NCBI GenBank assembly: GCA_018466975.1
Contig: CM031555.1
Span: forward strand, 3,224,001-3,288,000
DNA: 64,000 nucleotides
Source of the DNA: Sparassis latifolia
Taxonomy: Eukaryota; Basidiomycota; Agaricomycetes; Polyporales; Sparassidaceae
Direction: 5' to 3'
In this document: piece by piece, positions 22,854-31,851 of the stretch
Position numbering within the stretch: the stretch's first letter is position 1
Layout of the letters: each line of letters starts with the position of its first letter
Translations under genes and position numbers: made by a program
The notes under the pieces: model-generated
Told to the model about the DNA's origin: nothing
What the model saw: only the letters and a program-made list of their open reading frames with translations
The model's database searches: none

Positions 22854-24216
22854 ATGTTCAGCCCACTCGCCTCGCAGGTCGGCGGCCACCCGGGCGTGCT
22901 TAGCAGTGAAGACGGGTCGCTCGTGATCAAGGCTTCGCTCCCCACCGAGCTAGCATTCTACGAATCTGTCTCTTGTGATCCAAACTTCGCGCCGCTGAAG
23001 CCGTTTGTGCCTCGATTCTACGGGACGCTGAGGCTCGCAGGGAAAGTCGATGAGACGACGGCTACTCAGGACCCCACATCGTTCACGGTCCTGGAGGCAG
23101 TAAAAGAGATCGAGAAAGATGAGTACCGCATGTTGACTCAATGCTGCGTGCTGCGTGTTGCGTGCTTGCACTGACCTCACTTCTGTCGTACACAATCCAT
23201 AGTCATCGAGAACCTTCAGTACCCTTTCTTGAGGCCTAACATCTTGGATATCAAACTCGGGACCGTGCTGTATGACGAGGACGCAAGTCCGGAGAAGCGC
23301 GCACGCATGGAGAAGACGGCGAGGGAGACGACGTCGTTTGAAACAGGAGTACGTCTCACCGGATTCCAGGTGAGTGTTCAGTTCGGCGCTGGAGCCTCGG
23401 TACTTTACGCTTCCGTTTCTGCAAGGTCTACGACTTGACGACAGGCATGCCTGTTGTTACCCCCAAGTCGTATGGAAAATCCATCAGACCCTCTGACCTC
23501 CAGTATGGCATTGCACGCTTTTTCCGCTATCGCCATGTTCGTCCCCTCCCACCGCCGTGTCCAGTGAAAGCACGAGCCGCACGTCAAGTCCTTCCGTATC
23601 TCGCTCGGCGTCTGACCTCACTGCTACATCATCTACTGGATTATCTTCCGCATCTACGCTTAATCTCAACCCAGAGCCGGAAGAAGTCACAAGCTCAACT
23701 GCAAGCACCGCTCGCGGCATCGGCACGCAGGTCGGGACCGGCCTTCCGCCAGACATCCTTCTTCCAGTATTGCAAGCTATTCGCCGTAACGTCGCGGAGA
23801 TCCGTGCTGCACTTGCGAGAATGGAAGTCCGCATGGTGGGGGGGAGTCTACTTGTGGTATACGAGGCCGACTGGCCGCGCGCACGGGCGGGCTTGCGAAT
23901 ACTGGAAGAAATGGCGGCTCGTCCAGCGCACGGTGAGATGACGGTGGAAGAAGTTGAGATGGAGGATGATTCTGAGGGTGAGGAGGAAGAAGAAGAAGGA
24001 GACGAAGATGATGATGATGAAGACGATGACGACGACGACGACGACGACGACAGCCGACCGAAGCCTATCGGTCCACCATATGTCGTCAAGCTGATTGACT
24101 TTGCGCATACGCGAATCGTTCCCGGTAGGGGCCCAGATGAGGGCGTCCTTCTTGGCTTGGAAACTGTGCTTAGTCTCTTGGACGGTAGAATAGATGAGAT
24201 AAGGGCAGTTTCATAG
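22854..24216 (+). CDS. ARG82: Inositol polyphosphate multikinase (Arg82-like), with an apparent frameshift
   Basis: Inositol phosphate kinase of the IPK family, acting in the nucleus/cytosol on InsP3 and InsP4. Exons: 22854 to about 23154 (donor uncertain; GAGTAC at 23121 is the alternative), 23203-23369, then 23426-24216. The inositol-binding signature reads PNILDIKLGTVLYDEDAS. RETTSF and YGKSIRPSDLQYGIARFF follow, then SLLVVYEAD, an Asp/Glu run of about 30 residues, and the C-terminal KLIDFAHT. An acidic run near the C-terminus is also known in yeast Arg82. Between ARFF and PLSP the frame must shift by one base at a run of five T (about 23518-23522); one extra T restores it. An intron 23502-23572 also restores frame but removes conserved residues. 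Confidence 0.8.
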
Positions 24217-24460
24217 CTACGGCGTGCGTTCATTTATCCTTACTGCTTAGAAATTGTGTGGACAAATATGGGCCCTGTAGTCGTCTTGAGTTTGTGCTCG
24301 TGCACTGATTCCCTGCGTACCCGTTCGGAGGAGTAAGCATGATGTTGTGGAATTACTTATGCTACCAAGCTTACATGTGGACGTAATTGCGCGCTTAGTA
24401 CGCGTCGACGCGTCTCGATCACGTGGGGGCTGTAGTTAACACCGAGTCCCGCATTTCTAC

Positions 24461-25025
24461 TAGTGTTGCGTGTAAAACTGTCATGTTTAAAACATGTATG
24501 TTTTAAACGTGTTTTTAACACGTTAAAAACATGTTAAAAACATAAGGCCAAAATGCCTATGTCAATAAGTCCGGCGCCAATGGTCACGTCGCGTCGGATT
24601 TCCCCATAGCGTACTCGGCCACGGCGTGCGGGGGTTGCTCACAAGGCCTCATTGAGGTCAGATGCTCTAGTAGACTACAACTTGACAGCTACTAACAGTT
24701 CTCCTTCAGATTTCATGTCCTTTTGGTCGAGCAGGGCGTAAGAGAACAGGTAACAGGTCTTCAGATGTAGGCTGACAGTTCCACTGGTAGGATACGGGGT
24801 CATCGAGTAGTAGAGTAGGAATATCATACGTACGGGCCCTCCGATCTCTTCTGCAGCCTCCAGAACAGACGCAAAAATGGAGAAATCTACAGTTTATAGC
24901 ACGCGGAAATAGGTCATGTGACCACATGTTTTAAACGTTAAAAACATGGTGTCAAATACCTCTGGGACCTAACATGTTATAAACCTAACGTTAATAACCT
25001 GCCTTGAGTTTCTTACGCAACACTA
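24461..25025. mobile_element. Non-autonomous hAT-type element (MITE), 565 bp, with 8-bp target duplication
   Basis: The ends form imperfect terminal inverted repeats of about 19 bases beginning TAGTGTTGCGT (left 24461; right end 25025 reads back as TAGTGTTGCGTAAGAAACT). An identical 8-bp duplication, ATTTCTAC, flanks the element at 24453-24460 and 25026-25033. An 8-bp duplication and a Y-A-R-N-G terminus are hAT hallmarks.  The subterminal regions are full of short AT palindromes built on ACATGTTTTAAAC and GTTAAAAACATG, as expected for transposase-binding repeats. No coding capacity. Confidence 0.9.
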
Positions 25026-25196
25026 ATTTCTACCGTCTTGTTCACGCCAAGTTCACGCTGAATCCACAGCTATCTAATTGCATCTGATACCGAGTAAGAG
25101 ATAATATCGACCCTTATAACAGATGTTTTATTTGTCACTTATCTGTTGAACTTTTTGGATATCGTATTCAGGTACAACCCAGTTAACTTCATCTCT

Positions 25197-26390
25197 ATGG
25201 CGGCAACTGAAGGCGAAATGACCAGGAAACGCCCACGCGTCAGCTCCGTGTCTGACTCTCCCTCGGGCCCCACCAACGCGAAGTCCCAATGCGACGTCGA
25301 CCATCTTAAATGCAACCCAGAGTTCTGGTTCAAAGATGGGAGCGTCGTCCTTGTCGCTGAGGAGGAAACTTTCCGTGTCCATGCTGGGGTTTTGTCGCGC
25401 CATTCTGCGGTTTTCCGTGGTATGTTGGATGCCCCGGAGGAAACGGGTGCACGACTGGACGGCTGCCCAATCAGACGACTTTCAGACTGCGCACGACTTA
25501 AGAATCCTTCTATCTTCCCTTTACAGTCGTTTGCATATGAAACCGGAAACACGATAATGAAATCTTTTGTTTGTTTGGGCCAAATATTGCCTTAACGAGT
25601 ATCACTAAGTCCTCACTGTGACTGACCGTCACGTATGCTGTTTACTATGAGTCCCCAATTATGAGCCAGCAATTGTGTGAGCTATTGAAATAAGTGAGTG
25701 TTCTGCAGTCTCGAGTATTTCAGGCAGCAGGGAGCCCATTCGCAAAGCGCAGGGAGATTCGACGTGGCACAGCTACGGTATCTACGTCAACTAAGTGCCT
25801 GTCAGGCGCCCAACAAGCACCCGGAAGCATACAACCTTCAAGACCAAAATAAATCTGCAACATGAGCTTACTGCTCACTGGTACCCTCTTGACAAGTTCC
25901 CTGTGTCCAACAGAGTGCAGCTCTCTGGATATTGCAAATCTGCCATCTATAAGGTTGTGCAACTCTACCCGGAGAATCAGGGAGGTATTGCCAGGTCTCC
26001 AACCCAATTGCTCAACTGCAAGACCACCCCAAGAACTCTATGCAGGCTGCAGTGATGTTTGATATCTATCCACTCTTTCAAAACAAGTTCCTCAATATAT
26101 TTGGCTGAGATTCAGGGAGTGAGCATCATAGCGCACGGCACCAGGGAGCAAGAGAGTGTGACTGGTGTCACTGACTCAGTCATACTCAATAAGGCAATAT
26201 TTGGCCTGAACAAATAAAAGATTTCATCGCCGTGTTTCCAGTTTCATATGCAAACGACTGTATGATAACCATGGGACCTTGATTGGACATGCACAAGGGT
26301 GGGGTATCCAATGTATAGTAGCATACACCATGCTACGTAGAGATGCCTTCGGTTTTGGAACTGACTCACAGAATCTGCAGAAATAGTCTG
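25197..26390 (+). pseudogene. BTB/POZ domain gene, disrupted by a transposon and a frameshift
   Basis: The first part (25197 to about 25523) reads FWFKDGSVVLVAEEETFRVH, AGVLSRHSAVFRGML and CPIRRLSD, the BTB fold start seen in the intact paralogue at 59844 (FWFQDGNIVLVATNTAFRVH). A frame break follows at about 25490 (the reading continues in another frame as DLRILLSSLY). A 737-bp element then splits a Tyr codon. Downstream of the element the frame resumes as YDNHG and decays after about 40 codons. BTB proteins usually act as dimerising adaptors, often for cullin-3; this copy is surely dead. Confidence 0.8.
25524..26260. mobile_element. Tc1/mariner-type MITE, 737 bp, TA target duplication
   Basis: The terminal inverted repeats are about 80-90 bases with few mismatches, start CAGTCGTTTGCATATGAAAC, and are flanked by TA on both sides (25522-25523 and 26261-26262). 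CAGT termini and a TA duplication are typical of the Tc1/mariner superfamily. The interior holds no transposase. Removing the element with one TA rejoins the BTB frame (SLY then DNHG), which supports the exact borders. Confidence 0.88.
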
Positions 26391-26557
26391 TGTCCATTGC
26401 ATTCTCCGCTCCTGTCGTCCGCATGCTTCAGACGGGGCAAGGCCTCTTGTGTTTATAAGTCGTCTAAGGCGATCTAGTTACTGTAATGCGTTGTCATAGC
26501 TATGGCAAGTCGTGAAGACCTCTGGCCCTGTCTCGTGTGCTGGAAAGATGCATCCAC

Positions 26558-26779
26558 ATCAGGAAAACCCCACTTTTCCTTAAAAGGGCACTTAAACAAC
26601 TTAAATGGACTTATAGTCCTTATTTAAGGACATAAGGACAAAAAGGTCTCAAGGCATATTCCCTGAGTGTCTGAAATTCGACTTATTGAGACTTATTTGA
26701 ACACTTATGGCCTTAAATAAGGGTTGTCAGACCCAAAAGTCTAAATAAGTCCATAAGAGAAAGTTGGGTTTTCCTGATG
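26558..26779. repeat. Unclassified short inverted-repeat element, copy 1 (222 bp)
   Basis: Both ends read ATCAGGAAAACCC followed by (C/A)ACTTT in inverted orientation. The interior is AT-rich and full of CTTATTTAAGG-like palindromes. A related copy lies at 31209-31401. No clear target duplication beyond AT. Confidence 0.75.
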
Positions 26780-26919
26780 CAAGCAGTGCTCTCGATGCAA
26801 GAAGGCCCACTATTGTAAGCAAGAGCATAGTAATGCCGTGAGTCACGCGGATACTTTACTTTCATGGAGGTCCTGATGCATAGTAGGATTGAAAATAGCA
26901 CAAGCCCAAATGTGATTAC

Positions 26920-27144
26920 TTGGTGAAAGGAGGGCCGAATACTAAGTGGTGGAGTGTACAAGCCATCCTCTTCCCTGCGGACAGCGACACTCCTTGTCCC
27001 ATCAAGGTTGATTACAAGTTTCAGCCAGATACTGACATCTTGTATGTGCAGCGCCATAAGTGGGACTGGCATCCATGGTTCAAGGAGACCCCATCCATCA
27101 AGACATTCTGCAGGTACGATGATGAAACATCGAGTCTGGCCTAG
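26920..27144 (+). other. Open frame fragment of unknown origin
   Basis: A 74-codon frame (WSVQAILFPADSDTPCPIKV and so on, Trp-rich end HKWDWHPWFK) looks like a piece of a real protein rather than a random frame. Neither an ATG context nor a continuation is seen, and it sits in a repeat island. Probably a relic; family not recognised. Confidence 0.3.
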
Positions 27145-27375
27145 AGACTCACAGAAGTTAGTTGAGCACACTGCTCGAAGCTTGTGTCGCCATCAAAGTA
27201 ATCCCTTGCCATCGCTCGATTTCACATTGCAGTGCGAGGATCTCAGCATTCTTTTCTTCCACCTCTGCCTTTGCTCGCATCTTCATCTGCCTCTCTGCCT
27301 CTTCGACTGCCTTCACCTTCCTCTGTGCTTCTTCCACCTCCACCTTTGCCTTCCTCCGCGCCTCTTCCGCTTTGG

Positions 27376-27554
27376 TGTAACGGGTCAGTTCTGACGACTG
27401 TTACTCGTTATGGACTGCTTACTACTTACATAAGCAAGTTGCTTTTAATCCTTTACACTCACCATCTAGCTGTACTTACTCAGTCTTAGCTTACTCTGGC
27501 TATATATTGAGTCCACTACAGCCCTGGTGAGCCTAAGGATCTAGGCTCTTTACA
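27376..27554 (+). repeat. 5' LTR (179 bp)
   Basis: Nearly identical to the 3' LTR except for extra segments of about 22 bases in total (around GCTTACTCTGG and CACTACAGCC) and a few substitutions, so the insertion is not very recent or the template was recombined. Confidence 0.88.
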
Positions 27555-27743
27555 CTTTTTTTGTAGTCTCAGAACTACTGCTGAAGTTCTGCTATGACTG
27601 GATACTACTGGCTGGATGGGCAGGAGCACTCACTGTGCCCTGCACATCATACCTACCTGGCAACACCTCTCAGGACCTCTGAAGTCACGGTCATCATCAG
27701 TGACATAGGCCGTGTTGCCAACACACTGCGAGGATGAGTTGAG

Positions 27744-28247
27744 GTGAACAACCTCACTCATTGGCTCACAATCGCCGACTGGCTGGTCGAGCGACATCTC
27801 CACCTCGCCACCCTCCACGAGCGCTACGCTTGCGAAGATGGCCTTACCACCATCAAGCGTGCTCACCGCCGCCTCGATGCCCTCGCAGAACGCCTGAGAG
27901 CCGCTGTCACCCGCGCGACTTTCGACGTGGCATGGACGCATCACCACGTGACACGTGACTGCATCAAACGCGACGTCGCCACTCCTACCACAGTACCCGC
28001 GCTCCCTGCTTCCCCCTCCCTCGTGTCCGAAAAGCTCGCCAAGCCCGAGCACCCACGCCACATCAAGAACGACGCGCCGCACCTGGACCGAAAAAACCGG
28101 CCCCAAAAACCGGTAGGAGAGAGTGTGGGGGTAAAAGAGGCCGAGGAGAGAAGAAGGGAGGAGAGGAGGCCAGAGAAGAAGGTGCAGGAACGGACGCGGC
28201 GCGACCAGGAGCAGGAGCGGATGCCATGCAAGCATGATGACACATGA
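27744..28247 (+). CDS. Open frame in the LTR element, possibly gag-like remnant
   Basis: 167 codons. The N-terminal half is helical (LTIADWLVERHLHLATLHER). The C-terminal half is Lys/Arg/Glu-rich (KEAEERRREERRPEKK). Position after the 5' LTR and the basic tail would suit a nucleic-acid-binding structural protein, but no zinc knuckle is present. The open frame could also be due to high GC. Confidence 0.3.
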   Translation: MNNLTHWLTIADWLVERHLHLATLHERYACEDGLTTIKRAHRRLDALAERLRAAVTRATFDVAWTHHHVTRDCIKRDVATPTTVPALPASPSLVSEKLAKPEHPRHIKNDAPHLDRKNRPQKPVGESVGVKEAEERRREERRPEKKVQERTRRDQEQERMPCKHDDT

Positions 28248-28446
28248 GGTACGCCCACCCCGTCACCTCCCACAGCGCCACCACCATGCACCCATCTCAC
28301 CGAGCACCCAACAATGCTGACGGCCCCGACGCATTCACACACGATGCCACCACGTCATGGTGCATGCACACCCACAGCACCCGTGATGCAGGACACGGAC
28401 AACGTGCCCGCCACGTCACCGGCACCAGGGGCGCGCGACCACGACA

Positions 28447-29430
28447 GTGCGGCACCAACGCGAGCGAGCACAGTGCCGCAGTGCAGCTGCACGACCGCGC
28501 CTGCAGCAGCCGCAGCGCAGGACGCGAACGACGTGCACGCCACATCACCAGCGCGAGGCGCAAGCCCGCGACAGCCCGACGCCAACGCGCCTCGCCGTCC
28601 GGGCCACCAACCGCCCAACAGCGCAGGTGGTGCCAAGCGCACCGACACACCACGGCTGCACAACAGAGCCTGCAGTGGCCACGGTGCAGGATGCAGACGT
28701 CGCAACCGACACACCGCTGGCACCGAGGATGCACCACGCAGGTGCTGATGCACGAGCGCGCCCAGCATCGCTGACACACCACACCGTGCTGACAGCGTCA
28801 GGGGCGCATACCCAGGACAACGCGCTCACCACGCCGCCAACACCGAGGGCGCGCCAGGCCAGCGCCACGACCCGGGAGCGCACCACATCGCCGACGCACC
28901 CCGTTACCACATTGCCGATGCACCACGCCGCATCACCGGTGCGAGGGGCACGCGTCCACGACAACACGATCCCAGTGCGCCCAGAGGCGCACCATGCTGT
29001 CCCCGCCGTGAACCACCCAATGGTGCCCATGGACCCGAGTGCGCCGCTGGTGCACCCCCCTTCCCCGCCGACCACACACCCTGCATCCGACGTCCACGAC
29101 GGACCGCCACCACCCTCCTGCACCATCAAGCAGCTGACCTCAACGGCGCCAGCGGACCACGATGCAGCGCCACGGCATCGCACCCAGGACACCCCCGAGG
29201 CAGCAGCACCTGTGTATGATGGTGCACAGTTGCTGCCCCACCCACCCTCGTCGACCTTGTCGACTCCCCTACTATCCGTTCCACCTCTGCAAACTCGAGG
29301 GCCCAACCCTCGACTTTGCCACATCAACTGGCGCTGGCAGTGGGCCCGCCCACAGGACCCATGCCTCCCAAACCACTGCATGCGGTCTCCTCAGACACCC
29401 CCGGTCATTGTCTATGGAACCGTAACCTGA
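28447..29430 (+). other. GC-rich open frame in the LTR element body
   Basis: 327 codons, rich in Ala, Pro, Thr and His with no domain. The opposite strand is also open over 28545-29381, as expected where stop codons are rare because of base composition. I do not think this is a gene. Confidence 0.2.
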
Positions 29431-29603
29431 GGTGGATCCGACGGGTTTTTTCTGGAGCAGGAGGGAGTGTGCGCATCGCACATTTATTTTATGGTATACA
29501 TTCTCTTTATTTCCCTTATACATAGTGCACTTTACTTTACCATCCCCATCTATTCCCCTTCTCTTCCTTTCTTCTCCCCTGGGTTGTTTCTGGTAGGGGA
29601 GGG

Positions 29604-29760
29604 TGTAACGGGTTGGTTCTGACGACCGTTACTCGTTATGGACTGCTTACTACTTACATAAGCAAGTTGCTTTTAATCCTTTACACTCACCATCTAGCTG
29701 TACTTACTCTTACTCAGTATATATTGAGTCTTGGTGAGCCTAAGGATCTAGGCTTTTACA
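29604..29760 (+). repeat. 3' LTR (157 bp)
   Basis: Starts TGTAACGGGT directly after a polypurine tract and ends TTTTACA directly before the TTTGG target duplication. Confidence 0.88.
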
Positions 29761-30208
29761 TTTGGCCTTCACCTTCTCAGTCTTTGCCTCTTCAGCTCAC
29801 TCTTCTTTCTGCCTTTCACCTGCTTGTTATCTTTCATTCTTCATCTTCTTCTATGTGTTGTTTTATATGCTTCTTCTCAGCCTTAAAGTCATCCTGTATC
29901 TTTCGTGTGAAATTCTGAACATTCAATGGGTACACTGACACTTCACTTTCACTTTCAGTGTCTTTATTTTGTGATTCACATTGAGACTAGTTGTCATCAA
30001 CTCCCAGACAAGACTGGCAAACCAGAAGCAGTTATACTCAGTCAAGCTGTAGCGAGGGTCTGTGCAGTGTGTGACAATGCACAGACCCTCACTGGCACTA
30101 TAGCTTGACTGAGTATAACTGCTTCTGGTCTGCTGATCTTGTCTGGGAGTTGATGACAACTAGTCTCAATGTGAAATCACAAAGGTAAAGACACGAGAGC
30201 AAGGGCGG

Positions 30209-30535
30209 GTGAAGGGAGTGTCAGTTGTACCCATTGAGGATGTTCAGAATTCCACACAAAAGATACAGAATGACTTTAAGGCTGAGAAGAAGCATATAAA
30301 ACAACACATAGGAGAAGAGGGGATGAAGAATGAGAAGATGGCAAAGCAGGTGGAAGAGGCAGAGAAGAAGGTGAAGTTAGCTGAAGAGGCACAGAGGAAG
30401 GTGAAGGCCAAAGTGGATGAGGTGCGGAGGAAGGCAAAGGTGGAGGGTGACATGCATCCTTTAAAAACCTGCAAGTCTGCAGGACAGAAGCACATCCACA
30501 TTTCGCAAGAAGGGTGTCTAGAGTTTGTGACATGA
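30209..30535 (+). other. Coiled-coil open frame in the right palindrome arm
   Basis: 108 codons with a strong charged coiled coil (KAEKKHIKQH, EEAEKKVKLAEEAQRKVKAK). The same coding stretch, decayed, is present in the left arm on the other strand and continues outward there (AEEARRKAKVEVEEAQRK). It is likely the remnant of a larger coiled-coil gene captured in the palindrome. No promoter or full gene is seen. Confidence 0.4.
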
Positions 30536-31208
30536 GAAGGTGGTCTGCAGCAGGAAGGGGGGGTGAAGAAAGGAGCTTAGTATCAGTGCTGAAATCTATC
30601 ATGGACCTGGGCGTTGTGGATCCACTGATGCTGCATGACTGGTGGTCAACACATCATTGGGCAAGGATGTACCCATGCACGCTGTCCTTCTTTGCACTGT
30701 TGATGATGGTAGCCACGAGAAATTTATGGCTGACATTGTTTTCCTCCTTGTAAAAAGTGAGTTCGGAGACTTGGAGGGCGTGTCCCTCCCATCCGTGGAA
30801 AATGTACTGTTCTTCAATGAACAATATGTTGCAGTCGCGGTGAAATTTACACCATGCACCCTTGCTGTCATATCAACAAAACAAGCCACAGATATTTGGT
30901 GTTCAGTATGCCTCGCTAGTGAAATGTTGTGCTGACATGCTTACACTTATGCTGATGTTACCATTTGTCCCTCACTCCTCATAGTCCTAAAGGTTCGAGA
31001 TCAGTTCTACAAGGGTGCAAAAAAATTCTGGAAGGAAGGGAGCACAGGGGGAACTGCCAGCATGTTTGGCAGTTTTTCACCCAGCTGGTGCACCCAAGGT
31101 ATGGCTTCAACTTCCAATGTTCTCGGACATCTCCCTCTATAGCTTCGAACAAGATAGCTCTGATAGTCAGGCATCACAGCTTTGAAATGTCATCATATCC
31201 ACAAGCCT

Positions 31209-31401
31209 ATCAGGAAAATCCAACTTTTACTTATGGCACTTATTGTCCTTTTTTGCCTTATTTAAGGCCTATAAGTTTCCAAAAGTCGACTTTTAAGCCT
31301 CTAAGGAAACATGACTTATGGACTTTTTGCCTTATTTAAGGCCCATAAGTGCATTTGAGTCACATAAGGACACCTCTAAGTAAAAGTTAGGTTTTCCTGA
31401 T
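31209..31401. repeat. Unclassified short inverted-repeat element, copy 2 (193 bp)
   Basis: Ends read ATCAGGAAAA(T/C)C(C/T)AACTTTTACTTA in inverted orientation. The interior carries two GCCTTATTTAAGGC palindromes. Same family as 26558-26779. The rest of 30447-31851 holds only short, meaningless frames. Confidence 0.75.
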
Positions 31402-31851
31402 TTGAAGCAAAACTTCCGGAATCCACGGGAGTGATAGTGGACGACTGGCAGGCAGACTCGAAGTGATATCGTGTGGTGTACATGTATCCTGCAGATCCTT
31501 CCATCACGGAACTGTTGACTGAATGATCCTTTACTAATACTAGTACTACTGAAGCAGATAGAAATTGCATTACTAGCCATCGGTGGAGCTAGAGGAACTT
31601 TAAACCACGGCGTGCGAGAGATCACCATGGATAGGAACATGCGGGTGGTTGTGAATGCCACCATGGCGAAGATCGAACGAACCTTCTTATAGATTCTCCC
31701 TTTCGGCAAGCGGATCGCAGACCTAAACAATATGGGAGAGCAATCCTATCACAGTCACATGAGCAGACACGACATACAAACAGCGGATTCTATGCTGCCA
31801 TGACATAGACAGGAGCAGATACCCGAGAAGAGAAATCGCAAGTAGGAAGGG

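Larger units (their letters stand above)
27376..29760 (+). mobile_element. LTR retrotransposon, about 2.4 kb, non-autonomous
   Basis: Two direct repeats start TGTAACGGGT and end TTTACA (27376-27554 and 29604-29760). A 5-bp duplication, TTTGG, flanks the element (27371-27375 and 29761-29765). A purine tract (GGTAGGGGAGGG) precedes the 3' LTR. The 2-kb interior is very GC-rich, with no reverse transcriptase, integrase or RNase H, so it must have used proteins from another element. Orientation is taken from the purine tract. Confidence 0.9.
27337..30446. repeat. Large palindrome (two arms of about 340-370 bases) with a nested LTR element
   Basis: The left arm runs 27337-27375 and, after the LTR element, 29761-30066. 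The right arm runs 30078-30446. They are inverted copies around an 11-base loop at 30067-30077, with small indels. The innermost stem GAGGGTCTGTGCA / TGCACAGACCCTC is perfect, and the match runs through the coiled-coil coding stretch. The right arm carries the uninterrupted sequence corresponding to the LTR insertion point. Transcription through it would give a long double-stranded RNA; whether it is transcribed is unknown. Confidence 0.85.

Noticed and set aside
24480..24540. AT-rich palindromes suspected as a replication origin or terminator
   Set aside because: Better explained as subterminal repeats of the hAT element that contains them.
28545..29381. 278-codon minus-strand frame in the LTR element
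   Set aside because: High GC removes stops on both strands; composition-only protein.
26558..31401. CRISPR array or prokaryotic mobile island suggested by many repeats
   Set aside because: Repeats are inverted, few and flanked by eukaryotic target duplications; all genes have spliceosomal introns.
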